Shown in pieces: positions 44,817 to 54,127 of a stretch of DNA of 64,000 nucleotides. The DNA is taken from assembly GCF_003116035.1 (NCBI RefSeq), contig NZ_LGQW01000015.1, forward strand, positions 2,310,550-2,374,549. Direction: 5' to 3'. Below the pieces are notes generated by a model. The model was given only the letters and a program-made list of their open reading frames with translations. It searched no databases and was not told the origin of the DNA. A program made the translations under genes and the position numbers. The stretch's first letter is position 1. Each line of letters starts with the position of its first letter. Source of the DNA: Azospirillum sp. TSH64 (GTDB taxonomy: Bacteria > Pseudomonadota > Alphaproteobacteria > Azospirillales > Azospirillaceae).

Positions 44817-46196
44817 TCAGCTCCCGCCTTCGATGGTCCGCGTCGGCGTCACGCCCTCCGGCTTGCCGACCAGCACGGTCAGCAGCTTGGCCGGGTCGAG
44901 CAGGCGTTGGGCGACGCGCTTGATGTCGGCCTGCGACACCGCGTTGATGTAGCGGTCGCGCTGGTTCAGGTAGTCGATGCCGAGATTGTCGCGCTTCACC
45001 TGCAACAGGATGCGGGCGATGGCCTGGGTCGAGCCGAGCTGCAGCGGGAAGGAGCCGGTCAGGTAGGTCTTGGCGTCGGCCATCTCCTGGTCGGTCAGGC
45101 CGTCCTTGGCCATGCGCGCCCATTCCTGGCGGATGATGTCCAGCGCCTGACCCGCCTTGGCGTTGACGGTGGAACCGCCGGCCATCACCAGCGCGGTGTG
45201 GTCCATCGGGATCAGGTAGCTGTAGACGCCATAGCTGAGCCCGCGCTTCTCGCGCACCTCTTCCATCAGGCGCGAACCGAAGCCGCCGCCGCCCAGCACA
45301 TAGTTCATCACCGTGGCGGCGTACCAGTCGGGATCGTCGCGCTTCACCCCGGGCTGACCCATCAGCATCACTGTCTGCGCCGTCGGACGCGGCAGCAGGA
45401 TGGTCTGGCCCAGCCCGGACATCGTCACGTCGGGGATCGGCTTCGCCTCGGTCTTGGCCGGCAGCCCGCCGAACACCGTGTCCAGCGCCTTGCCGAGGTC
45501 CTCCGGCGAGATGTCGCCGGTCGCCGCCACCACCAGCCGGTCGCGGCCGAACTGGCTCTTCACGAAGGCGCGCAGGTCGTCGGGCGTGATGGCCGGCAGG
45601 CTGTCCAGGCTGCCGCGAGTCTCGCCGCCATAGGGGTGGTCGGGGAAGGCGGTGGCGTAGAACTGCCGCCGCGCGACGTAATTGGGATCGGCGAGGTCGC
45701 GCTTCAGGCTGGCCATCACGGAGGCGCGCATGCGGTCGAGCGCCTCGGGCGCGAAATGCGGCTCGGTCAGGGCAAGCCGGGTCAGTTCCAGCGCCTCGTC
45801 GCGGTTGTCGGCCAGGGTGCGCATGGACCCGCTGAAGCCATCGCGCCCGGACTCGAAGCCGAGTGCGATGGCCTTGTCCTGTAGACGCGCCTGGAAGGTC
45901 TGCGAGTCGTAGGGACCGGCGCCTTCGTCCAGCATGGCGGAGGCGAGATACGCCAGCCCGTCCTTGCCCTTGGGGTCGGAGCCGCCGGCCCCGTCGAAGA
46001 CCCATTCCAGCGCCACGACCGGCACCTTATGGTCCTCGACCAGCCAAGCCTCGATCCCGCCGGGGCTGACCACCCGCTTGATGTCCATGGCCTGGGCGGG
46101 GGAGAGAAGGGCGGTGGCCGTCAGGAAGAACGCCACGACCGCCAGGCGGACGGAGGGAAGTCCGCGGGCGGATGAAACATCGTGAAACACGCTCAT
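44817..46196 (-). CDS. M16 family peptidase-like protein, non-catalytic partner
   Basis: A 459-residue exported M16 protein with a signal peptide (residues 1-35). The zinc motif HXXEH is replaced by YLASAMLDEGAG, so it should not cleave by itself. The typical R/Y pair of M16 partners is retained in GFGSRLMEEVREKRGLSYGVYSY. It lies 2 bases after the catalytic M16 gene, and the two probably form a periplasmic heterodimer. The start at 46196 gives MSVFHDVSSARG; the frame is open further but overlaps the partner. Confidence 0.88.
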   Translation of the reverse strand: MSVFHDVSSARGLPSVRLAVVAFFLTATALLSPAQAMDIKRVVSPGGIEAWLVEDHKVPVVALEWVFDGAGGSDPKGKDGLAYLASAMLDEGAGPYDSQTFQARLQDKAIALGFESGRDGFSGSMRTLADNRDEALELTRLALTEPHFAPEALDRMRASVMASLKRDLADPNYVARRQFYATAFPDHPYGGETRGSLDSLPAITPDDLRAFVKSQFGRDRLVVAATGDISPEDLGKALDTVFGGLPAKTEAKPIPDVTMSGLGQTILLPRPTAQTVMLMGQPGVKRDDPDWYAATVMNYVLGGGGFGSRLMEEVREKRGLSYGVYSYLIPMDHTALVMAGGSTVNAKAGQALDIIRQEWARMAKDGLTDQEMADAKTYLTGSFPLQLGSTQAIARILLQVKRDNLGIDYLNQRDRYINAVSQADIKRVAQRLLDPAKLLTVLVGKPEGVTPTRTIEGGS

Positions 46197-46198
46197 CC

Positions 46199-47596
46199 TC
46201 AACTGTCCTTTCCGGTCGGGGGCAGCAGCAGGCCGGTGACGTGGTTGGTCTGGCTCAGCACGGCGCGGGCGGCGGCGTTGACCTGATCGGCGGTGACGGC
46301 GTCGATGCGCACCGGCCAGCTTTCCACGTCGTCGATGCTCTGGCCGGTGGCGAGCGCCGCACCCAGCGTCTGGGCCGGCCCGGTCAGGCTGTCGCGGGCA
46401 TAGGCCGCCGAGGCCAGCATGCGCTTGCGCGCGGTGGCGACCTCCTCCTCCGTCACGCCGGATTTCAGCAGCTTGTCGACCTCGGACCACAGGGCCGATT
46501 CGAGCTTGTCCATCGGCACGCCGGCGGCCGGGCTGGCGCCGACGCTGAGCGTCGCCATGTCCCAGGCGGTCGGCCCGTAGCCGAGCCAGGCCGAGGTCGC
46601 CACCTTCTGATCCACCACCAGGCTGCGGTAGAGGCGCGAGGTGGTGCCGCCGCTCATGATCTCGGCCAGCACCTGCAAGGCATAGGCCTGGCCGGTCTGG
46701 TCGAGGCGGTAGGACGGTGCGGTCCAGATGCGGCGGACCGAGGGCTGCCGCACCTCGTCGTCACGCAGGACCACCTGGCGGGAGGAGGTCAGCGGCGGCT
46801 CGGTGACCCGCTTGCGCTCCGGCACCGGCCGGGCGGCGATGGCGCCGTAATAGCGCTCGGCCAGCGGCTTCAGCTCCGCCGCGGTGACGTCGCCGGACAC
46901 CACCAGGATGGCGTTGTTGGGCGTGTACCACGTCTTGTAGAAGCGCTCCGCCATCTCCCGCGTCAGCGCCGACATCTCCTGCGGCCAGCCGATCACCGGG
47001 GTGCCGTAGGGGTGGTGGACGAAGAGGGTGGCGTTGATCTGCTCGCCGATGCGGTCGGCCGGCTCGTTCTCGATGCGCTGGCGCCGCTCTTCGATGATGA
47101 CGTTGCGTTCGGGATAGACCACCGCGTCGGTCAGCTTCAGGTTGGCCATGCGGTCCGACTCCATCCGCATCACCATCTCCAGCCGGTCGCGGGCGACGTT
47201 CTGGTAATAGGCGGTGTAGTCGTAGCTGGTGAAGGCGTTGTCGCGCCCGCCATTCTTGGCGACGATCCGGCTGAACTCGCCGGGCTGGATCGCATCGGTC
47301 CCCTTGAACATCAAATGTTCGAGGAAATGGGCGATGCCGGACTGGCCGCGCTCCTCGTCGGCGGCGCCCACCTTGTACCAGACCATATGGGTCACGACCG
47401 GCACGCGGTGGTTCGGGATCACCACCACCTGCATGCCGTTGGACAGGGTGAAGCTCTCGGGGAAGAACACCCCTTTTTCCGCCGCATGGGCGGGCTGGAG
47501 CCCGAGCGGACTCGGCGCCAGTGGGGCCGCGACGGTCATCGTCAGGGCGAGGAGACCTGCCGCGGCGAGGCGGCGGGCTGGAATGCAGGCGGGCAT
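46199..47596 (-). CDS. M16 family zinc peptidase, catalytic subunit
   Basis: A 465-residue exported peptidase. The zinc motif is intact: His90, Glu93 and His94 in IAHFLEHLMFKG, with the distal Glu in NVIIEERRQRIEN. A signal peptide (about 1-38, ending in AHAAEK) follows ATG 47596, which has GGGAG upstream; the open frame to 47689 lacks this. It resembles PqqL/YhjJ-type periplasmic M16 proteins. It is transcribed after the DUF3035 gene in the ileS-lspA operon. Confidence 0.9.
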   Translation of the reverse strand: MPACIPARRLAAAGLLALTMTVAAPLAPSPLGLQPAHAAEKGVFFPESFTLSNGMQVVVIPNHRVPVVTHMVWYKVGAADEERGQSGIAHFLEHLMFKGTDAIQPGEFSRIVAKNGGRDNAFTSYDYTAYYQNVARDRLEMVMRMESDRMANLKLTDAVVYPERNVIIEERRQRIENEPADRIGEQINATLFVHHPYGTPVIGWPQEMSALTREMAERFYKTWYTPNNAILVVSGDVTAAELKPLAERYYGAIAARPVPERKRVTEPPLTSSRQVVLRDDEVRQPSVRRIWTAPSYRLDQTGQAYALQVLAEIMSGGTTSRLYRSLVVDQKVATSAWLGYGPTAWDMATLSVGASPAAGVPMDKLESALWSEVDKLLKSGVTEEEVATARKRMLASAAYARDSLTGPAQTLGAALATGQSIDDVESWPVRIDAVTADQVNAAARAVLSQTNHVTGLLLPPTGKDS

Positions 47597-47710
47597 GAGG
47601 GCTCCCGGATCAGGAGGACCGAATCGAAAGGGCGCCCTTCGCTGGGAAGGACGCCCCCGGAAACTGGTGTGATGTCGCGTCTTGGACAAGACCGGAGGAA
47701 CGGGCCGGGC

Positions 47711-48301
47711 TTAGAACAGGCCTTCCAGCGGCGCCTTGCGCTTGCGCTCGATCGTCGGGGTGGCGGCGCCGTCCAGCGCCTTGCCCTGGGCCTGGGCCTC
47801 ACGCAGGCGCTGCTGCTCCTTGCCCGGGTCGACGACGGAGAAGGGCTGCTGCTGGGTCTGCCAGAACAGGAGCGAATCGATCCAGCTCTTGTCGGCGACG
47901 ATCAGCTGGGTGGTTTCCTGATCGACCTTGGCGCGGATGTTCGGGTCGATGCCGTCGCGGGCCGAAGCCTGGGCGACCAGCGACTTCTCGCCCGCCGTCG
48001 CGCCGGCCGCAGCCTTGGCGCCGCGCGAGGAGCCGCCGAACACGGCGCCGGCGGCCATCTGGGTCGGGGTGCTGTCCTGCGGACGGGCAGCACCCGGACG
48101 CGGCTTCGGCAGGTCCTGCATGCTGGGCGGCAGGGTCAGCGGAGCGCGGGAAACGACGGAGAATTCGTCGGGGCTCTGGCGGTCGAGACCGATGGACCGG
48201 CGCACATCCGAGCAGCCGGCGAGCGTCAACGCCGCAAGCGCCAGCCCGATGAGCGGGAGCCGAGTCCGGGGGAAGGAGAGGGCGGAGGAGATGCTGGTCA
48301 C
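47711..48301 (-). CDS. DUF3035 family lipoprotein
   Basis: A 196-residue lipoprotein with the lipobox LTLAGC (Cys about residue 30) and a mature part with the alphaproteobacterial DUF3035 pattern: SPDEFSVVSRAPLTLPPSM near the start and low-complexity Ala/Gly stretches. Its function is unknown. The position between lspA and an M16 peptidase gene is conserved in related bacteria. LspA, encoded just upstream, cleaves such leaders. Confidence 0.85.
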   Translation of the reverse strand: MTSISSALSFPRTRLPLIGLALAALTLAGCSDVRRSIGLDRQSPDEFSVVSRAPLTLPPSMQDLPKPRPGAARPQDSTPTQMAAGAVFGGSSRGAKAAAGATAGEKSLVAQASARDGIDPNIRAKVDQETTQLIVADKSWIDSLLFWQTQQQPFSVVDPGKEQQRLREAQAQGKALDGAATPTIERKRKAPLEGLF

Positions 48302-48372
48302 GTTCGGAGGATCCCGTCGTCTGTCACGTCGTAGCGACCCGGCCCGAAGGTCGAGGCCGCTTGGGTCAGCGC

Positions 48373-48400
48373 TCGCCGGTGGTTATAGCGCCACCGGCGA
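48373..48400 (-). terminator. Hairpin between lspA and the DUF3035 gene
   Basis: TCGCCGGTGG pairs perfectly with CCACCGGCGA around an eight-base loop, 9 bases past the lspA stop. No T-run; it may be an attenuator or an RNA-stability element. Confidence 0.5.
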
Positions 48401-48408
48401 CGGAACTC

Positions 48409-48924
48409 TTACGACTTTTCGCGGCCCGCGAACAGTCCGTCGATCAGCAGCAGCACGACGCCGACGCTGATTCCGCTGTCGGCGACGTTGAAGGCCCAGA
48501 AATGCCAGCCGCCGACATGGAAATCGAGGAAATCGACCACCGCCCCGTGCAGCATCCGGTCGGCCACGTTGCCGACCGCCCCGCCGATGATGAAGCCCAG
48601 CGCCAGGGCGATCAGGCGACGTTCCGCCTGCCGCAGCCAGAAGACCAGGCAGACGGCGATCACCGCCGCGATGGCGCTCAGGATGTAGGGCATCAGCGCC
48701 CCGCCGCTGGCGAAGGTGCCGAAGCTGACGCCGTAGTTCCACACCAGCACGAGGTTGAAGAAGGGGGTCACCTCGATGACATGCGGCACCGGCTGCATGA
48801 CCTGCTCGAGGATCCACCACTTGCTGCCCTGGTCGAGGACCACCACCAGGACGGCGACGATCAGCCCGAACAGCCAGTAGGACCGGGATTGGTTGGCGAC
48901 GAAGGCGTTCATGCGGCCATACAT
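48409..48924 (-). CDS. lspA: Lipoprotein signal peptidase (signal peptidase II)
   Basis: Inner-membrane aspartyl peptidase that cleaves prolipoproteins. The 171-residue product has four membrane segments and both catalytic motifs: NVADR (Asp in GGAVGNVADRMLHG) and FNVADSGISVG. VLDQGSKW marks the first conserved block. Met1 (48924) and Met5 (48912) are both possible starts. The ileS-lspA order is widespread in bacteria. Confidence 0.94.
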   Translation of the reverse strand: MYGRMNAFVANQSRSYWLFGLIVAVLVVVLDQGSKWWILEQVMQPVPHVIEVTPFFNLVLVWNYGVSFGTFASGGALMPYILSAIAAVIAVCLVFWLRQAERRLIALALGFIIGGAVGNVADRMLHGAVVDFLDFHVGGWHFWAFNVADSGISVGVVLLLIDGLFAGREKS

Positions 48925-48929
48925 CCTTC

Positions 48930-49093
48930 CTCTCCCCTCCGGGGAGAGAGTCGGGGGGAGGGGGAGGCGCGGCGAGGAGCGTCCGGCAGGCGGACCCCCC
49001 TCACCCTAACCCTCTCCCCGCTTTCGGCGGACCGGAGGTCCGCCTGTCGCGTCAGCGCAAACGAAGTTTGCGCGAGAGCGGGGGGGAGAGGGG
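48930..49093. repeat. Structured palindromic element (REP/MITE-like) between ileS and lspA
   Basis: Four hairpin-forming parts are seen: CTCTCCCC-TCC-GGGGAGAG at 48930-48948; GGCGGACC-GGA-GGTCCGCC at 49026-49044; GCGCAAAC-GAA-GTTTGCGC at 49055-49073; and an outer pairing of CCCTCTCCCCGCT (49010-49022) with AGCGGGGGGAGAGGG (49077-49093) enclosing the last two. The motif CCCTCACCCTAACCCTCTCC looks like a repeat frequently found in Azospirillum intergenic regions; that is from memory and unchecked. Such elements usually are non-coding and multicopy. Confidence 0.65.
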
Positions 49094-49120
49094 ATAGAGC
49101 CGCGATTGTGACGACGTTCC

Positions 49121-51964
49121 TCATGCCACCGCGTCGGAGCAGCGGATGCAGAGCGTCGGATGGTCGTGGACCGTGCCGACCTCCTCCAGCACCTTCCAGC
49201 AGCGTTCGCACTTTTCGCCTTCGGCCAGAGCCGGGGCGACGGCGATGCCGGGGACGTCGGCCAGGGTGAAGGCCCCCTCCGGCGCCGCGGCGTCCGTCAC
49301 CTCGATGGCCGAGGTGATGCAGACGTCCTGGAAATCGACATCGGCCAGCAGGGCCTTGGTCGCGGCATCGACGAAGACGGTCGGATCGGCCTGGAGGGAC
49401 GAGCCGATGGTCTTGTTGGCGCGCTCAAGCTCCAGGGCGCCGGTGACGACGCGGCGGACGGTGCGCACCGCCTCCCACTTGGCGGCCAGATCGTCGTTGC
49501 GCCATTCCGCCGGCACCTCCGGGAAGCCGCGCAGATGAACGCTCTCGTCGGTCCAGCCCGATCCCTCCGTCAAGCCGGCCGGCCGGGCCAGCCACGCCTC
49601 TTCCGCGGTGAAGCAGAGGATGGGCGCGAGCCAGGCGGTCAGGTTGGAGAACAGATGCTCCATCACCGTCCGCACCGACCGGCGGCGCACCGAATCGACC
49701 GGATCGCAATAGAGGCTGTCCTTGCGGACGTCGAAATAGAAGGCCGACAGCTCCACCGCACAGAAGTTGTGCAGGGCGACGAACAGGGCGTGGAAGTCGT
49801 AGGCCTCGACCTTCTCGCGGACCAGCGTGTCCAGCTCCGACAGGCGGTGCAGGACCCAGCGCTCCAGCTCGGGCATCTCGGCGGCGTCGATCCGCTCGGC
49901 CGGGCTGTAGTCGGCCAGCGCGCCCAGCAGGTAGCGCAGCGTGTTGCGCAGGCGGCGGTAGAGGTCTGCCTGGGTCTTGATGATCTCCTTGCCGATGCGG
50001 AGATCCTCCGAATAGTCGGAGTTGATGATCCACAGGCGCAGGATGTCGGCGCCATACTGGTCGCAGACCTCCTGCGGGGCCACCACGTTGCCCAGCGACT
50101 TGGACATCTTGCGGCCCTGCTCGTCGAGCACGAAGCCGTGGGTCAGCACCGCGTTGTAGGGCGCCCGGCCGCGGGTGCCGCAGCTTTCCAGCAGCGAGGA
50201 GTGGAACCAGCCGCGATGCTGGTCGGAGCCCTCCAGATAGAGGTCGGCCGGCCAGGCCAGCTCCTCCAGCCGCTGTTCCAGCACGAAGGCGTGCGAGGAT
50301 CCCGACTCGAACCAGACGTCGACGATGTCCCGGACCTGCTCGAACTCGTCGGCGGAATAGCTGTTGCCGAGGAAGTCCTGCGGGTCGCGGGCGAACCAGG
50401 CGTCGGCGCCCTCCTGCTGGAAGATGTCGGCGATGCGGGCGAACACCGCCTCGTCGCGCAGGATCTCGCCGGTCGACTTGCGGACGAACAGCGCGATCGG
50501 CACGCCCCAGGCGCGCTGGCGGCTGATGCACCAGTCAGGCCGGCTCTCGATCATCGAGCGGATGCGGTTCTCGCCCTGCGACGGGACCCAGCGGGTGTCG
50601 GAGATCGCCTGCAGCGCCACCTTGCGCAGGTCGTTCGTCTCCATCGAGATGAACCATTGCGGCGTGGTGCGGAAGATCAGCGGCGCCTTGGAGCGCCAGC
50701 TGTGCGGATAGCTGTGCTTGATGCGGTTGCTGGCCAGCAGCGACCCGGCTTCCTCGAACGCCTCCAGCACCGCCTTGTTGGCCGGGCCGGTCTTGCCCTG
50801 GTCGGTGTAGACGGCCAGCCCGGCGAACAGCGGCACATGGGCGTAGTAGCGCCCGTCCTCGCCCACCGTCTGCGGCACCTCGATGCCGTTGGCCTGGCCC
50901 AGGCGGAAGTCGTCCTCGCCATGGCCGGGGGCGATGTGGACGAAGCCCGAACCGGCGTCGGTCGTCACGAAGTCGCCGGCCAGCAGCGGCACCTTGAAAT
51001 CGTAGCCCTTGCCGTTCAGCGGGTGGCGGCAATAGGTACCGGCGAGCCGCGAGCCGGGGAAGCGGTGCAGTTGCTTCCACTCGGTGATGCCGGTCTCCTT
51101 CAGCACGCTTTCGGCAAGCGCGGTGGCGAGCACGAGGCGCTCGCCGACCACTGCCTTGGACCCCTCGGCGACCGCCGTGACCTTGAAGGTCGCGTATTCG
51201 ATCTCGTCGCCATAGGCGATGGCGCGGTTGCCCGGCAGGGTCCAGGGGGTGGTCGTCCAGATGACGATGCTGGCCTCGTCCACCTCCGGCGCCGACGATC
51301 CCCAGACGGGGAAGCGGGCGAAGACGGTGGTTGAGGTGTGGTCGTGGTATTCGACCTCGGCATCGGCCAGCGCGGTCTTCTCGACCACCGACCACATCAC
51401 CGGCTTGAAGCCCTTGTACAGGCCGCCGTTCACCGCGAACTTGTGGATCTCGCGGACGATCTGCGCCTCGGCCGGGAAGGTCATGGTGGCGTAGGGCTGC
51501 TTCCAGTCGCCCTCCACGCCCAGGCGGCGGAACTCGGCGGCCTGGATGCCGACCCATTCCTCGGCGAACTGGCGGCATTCGGCGCGGAACTGGATGAGCG
51601 GCACGTCATCCTTGTTCTTGCCGGCCTTGCGGTACTTCTCCTCGATCTTCCACTCGATGGGCAGGCCGTGGCAGTCCCACCCGGGGACATAGTCGGCGTC
51701 GAAGCCCTGCATCTGGCGGAAGCGGACGATGACGTCCTTCAGGATCTTGTTGACGGCGTGGCCGATGTGGATGTTGCCGTTGGCATAGGGCGGGCCATCA
51801 TGCAGCACGAACTTCTTGCGGCCCTTGGCACCGGCGCGCAGCTTGCCGAACAGGTCCATCTCGGCCCAGCGCTTCAGCAGCTCGGGCTCCTTGGTCGGCA
51901 GGCCGCCGCGCATGGGGAAGTCGGTGCGGGGCAGGAAGACGGTCGATTTGTAATCGCGGGTCAT
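49121..51964 (-). CDS. ileS: Isoleucine-tRNA ligase
   Basis: The 947-residue synthetase has [11 protein letters not shown] near residue 66 (HIGH motif), the editing domain ([16 protein letters not shown]), [10 protein letters not shown] near residue 620 and a C-terminal zinc finger with paired cysteines ([16 protein letters not shown]). Length and order match bacterial type-I IleRS. It starts with [20 protein letters not shown], and ATG 51964 is used. It is the first gene of the ileS-lspA-DUF3035-M16-M16 operon. No T-box is seen upstream. Confidence 0.96.
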   Translation of the reverse strand: MTRDYKSTVFLPRTDFPMRGGLPTKEPELLKRWAEMDLFGKLRAGAKGRKKFVLHDGPPYANGNIHIGHAVNKILKDVIVRFRQMQGFDADYVPGWDCHGLPIEWKIEEKYRKAGKNKDDVPLIQFRAECRQFAEEWVGIQAAEFRRLGVEGDWKQPYATMTFPAEAQIVREIHKFAVNGGLYKGFKPVMWSVVEKTALADAEVEYHDHTSTTVFARFPVWGSSAPEVDEASIVIWTTTPWTLPGNRAIAYGDEIEYATFKVTAVAEGSKAVVGERLVLATALAESVLKETGITEWKQLHRFPGSRLAGTYCRHPLNGKGYDFKVPLLAGDFVTTDAGSGFVHIAPGHGEDDFRLGQANGIEVPQTVGEDGRYYAHVPLFAGLAVYTDQGKTGPANKAVLEAFEEAGSLLASNRIKHSYPHSWRSKAPLIFRTTPQWFISMETNDLRKVALQAISDTRWVPSQGENRIRSMIESRPDWCISRQRAWGVPIALFVRKSTGEILRDEAVFARIADIFQQEGADAWFARDPQDFLGNSYSADEFEQVRDIVDVWFESGSSHAFVLEQRLEELAWPADLYLEGSDQHRGWFHSSLLESCGTRGRAPYNAVLTHGFVLDEQGRKMSKSLGNVVAPQEVCDQYGADILRLWIINSDYSEDLRIGKEIIKTQADLYRRLRNTLRYLLGALADYSPAERIDAAEMPELERWVLHRLSELDTLVREKVEAYDFHALFVALHNFCAVELSAFYFDVRKDSLYCDPVDSVRRRSVRTVMEHLFSNLTAWLAPILCFTAEEAWLARPAGLTEGSGWTDESVHLRGFPEVPAEWRNDDLAAKWEAVRTVRRVVTGALELERANKTIGSSLQADPTVFVDAATKALLADVDFQDVCITSAIEVTDAAAPEGAFTLADVPGIAVAPALAEGEKCERCWKVLEEVGTVHDHPTLCIRCSDAVA

Positions 51965-52340
51965 ATCGGATCCCTGGGGAAAGCATCACCGTCGGGCGGC
52001 GATGAGGCCACCCGGAACACAGCAGGTCTCTATCCCGGCCCTCCTCAGAGAGCCGGGCCGGTAATTCGCGCGCGATGCGCAGGAGCGCGCATCATCATCG
52101 GGATCCGCAAGGAGACGTCCATGGCGCCGGATATTAGCGGCGCGGGCCGTGCGGTCAAGGACCGCTCACATGCGCCGTGTGCAACCGCGAACCGGCTTCG
52201 CCGGGCGGAAGTCCCCTCGGCAGCGCCTTCCGAAATTACCGCTGGCAACCCGGCGGCGGCAAAATTACGGTGTGTCCGCCGAGCTTGTCCGCGGCGCGGG
52301 CCGCTCGCGGCACTCAAGAACGCGCGGGAGCGTCTTCGGC
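51965..52340. other. Gene-free divergent region between ileS and the GT10 gene
   Basis: Contains imperfect GC hairpins (for example CCGGCCC at 52035-52041 with GGGCCGG at 52055-52061). A frame opens at 52149 and continues into the GT10 gene, but its extra part is basic, unstructured and has no ribosome site. No promoter hexamers are clear. Confidence 0.45.
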
Positions 52341-53318
52341 ATGATCGACCAGCGGACCGGCGTCTTCCTGTCGGAGTTCCTCGACACCCGCAACAGGGAT
52401 CCGGCGGTTCTGGACCGCTTCCTTCTGCAGGGGCCGGACGGCGGACGACGGGGTGCCAAGCCGAACCTGAAGGTCGCCTTCTTCGATTTCTGGCCCGAGT
52501 TCGATCCATCGGCGAACTTCTTCGTCGAAATCCTGTCCGCCCGCTTCCAGGTGTCCGTGGTCGAGAACGACAGCGACCTCGCCATCGTCTCGGTGTTCGG
52601 CACCGGTCCCCGGGAGATACGGACGGCCCGGTCGATGTTCTTCACCGGGGAGAATGTGCGGCCGCCGCTCGACGGCATCGACATGTCGGTGTCGTTCGAC
52701 CGCATCGACGATCCCCGGCATTTCCGCCTGCCGCTTTACGTCGTGCATGCCTACGACCATCTGCGCGAAGGGGCGGCGCCGTATTTCTGCCAGCCCGTGC
52801 TGCCGCCCGTGCCGCCGACGCGGGAGGACGCCGCGGAGCGGAAATTCTGCGCCTTCCTCTACAAGAACCCCAACTGCGCCCGCCGCAACGACTTCTTCCA
52901 CATGCTCGGCGCCCGGCGCCATGTCGACTCGGTGGGCTGGCTGCTGAACAACACCGGCAGCGTGGTGAAGATGGGGTGGCTTCCGAAGATCCGGGTGTTC
53001 TCCCGCTACCGCTTCGCCTTCGCCTTCGAGAACGCAAGCCATCCCGGCTATCTGACCGAGAAGATCCTGGACGCTTTCCAGGCCGGAGCGGTGCCGCTCT
53101 ATTGGGGCGATCCCGGCGTCCTGCGCGATGTCGCGGCCGGCAGCTTCATCGACGTGTCGCGATACTCCTCCGACGAGGAGGCCATCGAGGCCATCCTGGC
53201 CATCGACGACGATTACGGCGCCTACCGCCGCTACCGCAGCACGCCGCCTTTCCTCGGCACGGAGGATTTCCACTTCGATGCCTACCGTCTGGCCGAATGG
53301 ATCGAAAGCCGTCTTTGA
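52341..53318 (+). CDS. Glycosyltransferase family 10 (fucosyltransferase-like)
   Basis: A 325-residue GT10 protein. The hallmark is FAFAFENASHPGYLTEKILD followed by AFQAGAVPLYWGDP, corresponding to the conserved alpha-1,3/1,4-fucosyltransferase motif. VAFFDFWPEFD and RSMFFTGENVRPP are further family features. No signal peptide or membrane segment, as in bacterial GT10s. The ATG at 52341 has GGGAG about 10 bases before it. Bacterial GT10 enzymes usually transfer fucose or a related deoxysugar from GDP-sugars to glycan chains. It leads a cluster of four transferases. Confidence 0.85.
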   Translation: MIDQRTGVFLSEFLDTRNRDPAVLDRFLLQGPDGGRRGAKPNLKVAFFDFWPEFDPSANFFVEILSARFQVSVVENDSDLAIVSVFGTGPREIRTARSMFFTGENVRPPLDGIDMSVSFDRIDDPRHFRLPLYVVHAYDHLREGAAPYFCQPVLPPVPPTREDAAERKFCAFLYKNPNCARRNDFFHMLGARRHVDSVGWLLNNTGSVVKMGWLPKIRVFSRYRFAFAFENASHPGYLTEKILDAFQAGAVPLYWGDPGVLRDVAAGSFIDVSRYSSDEEAIEAILAIDDDYGAYRRYRSTPPFLGTEDFHFDAYRLAEWIESRL

Positions 53319-53337
53319 CTGTGGGTGAGGTGGACCG

Positions 53338-54060
53338 ATGAGACGGGTGCTGTTGAATTATGCCGACGGGGCCTTCACGACGGCGCAGAAATACAATGGC
53401 AGGACCGGCCTGGAGACCGGCGGTTTCGACGGCGTCGCGATGATGGGGCGCCAGCGCATCGATGCCGCTTTCGCCTCGCGGAACCGGCATGTGCTGGACC
53501 AGCCGCGCGGGGCCGGCTATTGGCTGTGGAAGCCCTACTTCATCGACCGCTTGCTGCGCGAGGATCTGAAGGACGGCGACATCCTGTTCTACAGCGACAG
53601 CGGCGCCCATTTCGTCCACAGCGTCGATCCGCTGATCGAGATTTGCCGGCAGCGGCGCGATCTGCCGATCCTGCTGTTCACGCTGGGCGATGACCACCGC
53701 AACGGTGCCTGGACCAAGCGCGACTGTTTCCACTTCATGGGGCTGGACCGGCCCGATGTCGTCGAGGCGCCGCAGATCATGGGCAGTTTCATCCTGTGCG
53801 AACGCGGGCCTGAAACCATGGATTTCGTCGCGCAATGGCTGCGGCTTTGCCAGGATGCCCGGCTGATCACCGACGCGCCCAACGAATGCGGCCTGCCGAA
53901 CTATCCGGAGTTCCGCGACCACCGCCACGACCAGAGCATCCTCAGCCTGCTCGGCCGCCGCCATCGCGTGACAACCATTCCCGACATCTCGCAATGGGGG
54001 GACGGGAGCCGTCCGGCCGGGATTCCCCGTATCATGGAACACACGCGCTGGCGCGACTAG
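53338..54060 (+). CDS. Putative glycosyltransferase, family unassigned
   Basis: A 240-residue soluble protein that resembles small nucleotide-diphospho-sugar transferases encoded in capsule and LPS clusters: GYWLWKPYFIDRLL near residue 60 and YSDSGAHF near residue 85 (possible nucleotide/metal site in place of DXD). The C-terminal third contains NECGLPNYPEFRDHRHDQS, a pattern seen in the same group. It starts 19 bases after the GT10 gene, behind GAGGTGG. Acceptor and sugar are unknown. Confidence 0.65.
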   Translation: MRRVLLNYADGAFTTAQKYNGRTGLETGGFDGVAMMGRQRIDAAFASRNRHVLDQPRGAGYWLWKPYFIDRLLREDLKDGDILFYSDSGAHFVHSVDPLIEICRQRRDLPILLFTLGDDHRNGAWTKRDCFHFMGLDRPDVVEAPQIMGSFILCERGPETMDFVAQWLRLCQDARLITDAPNECGLPNYPEFRDHRHDQSILSLLGRRHRVTTIPDISQWGDGSRPAGIPRIMEHTRWRD

Positions 54061-54127
54061 GGCCGGTTGTGGCAGACAGAAGCCCGGTCCATTCCCGTCA
54101 ACCGCCAGCGGCGATCGGCAGAAGCGC

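Noticed and set aside
52149..52340. N-terminal extension of the GT10 protein
   Set aside because: Basic, low-complexity sequence without similarity to GT10; ATG 52341 has a ribosome site.
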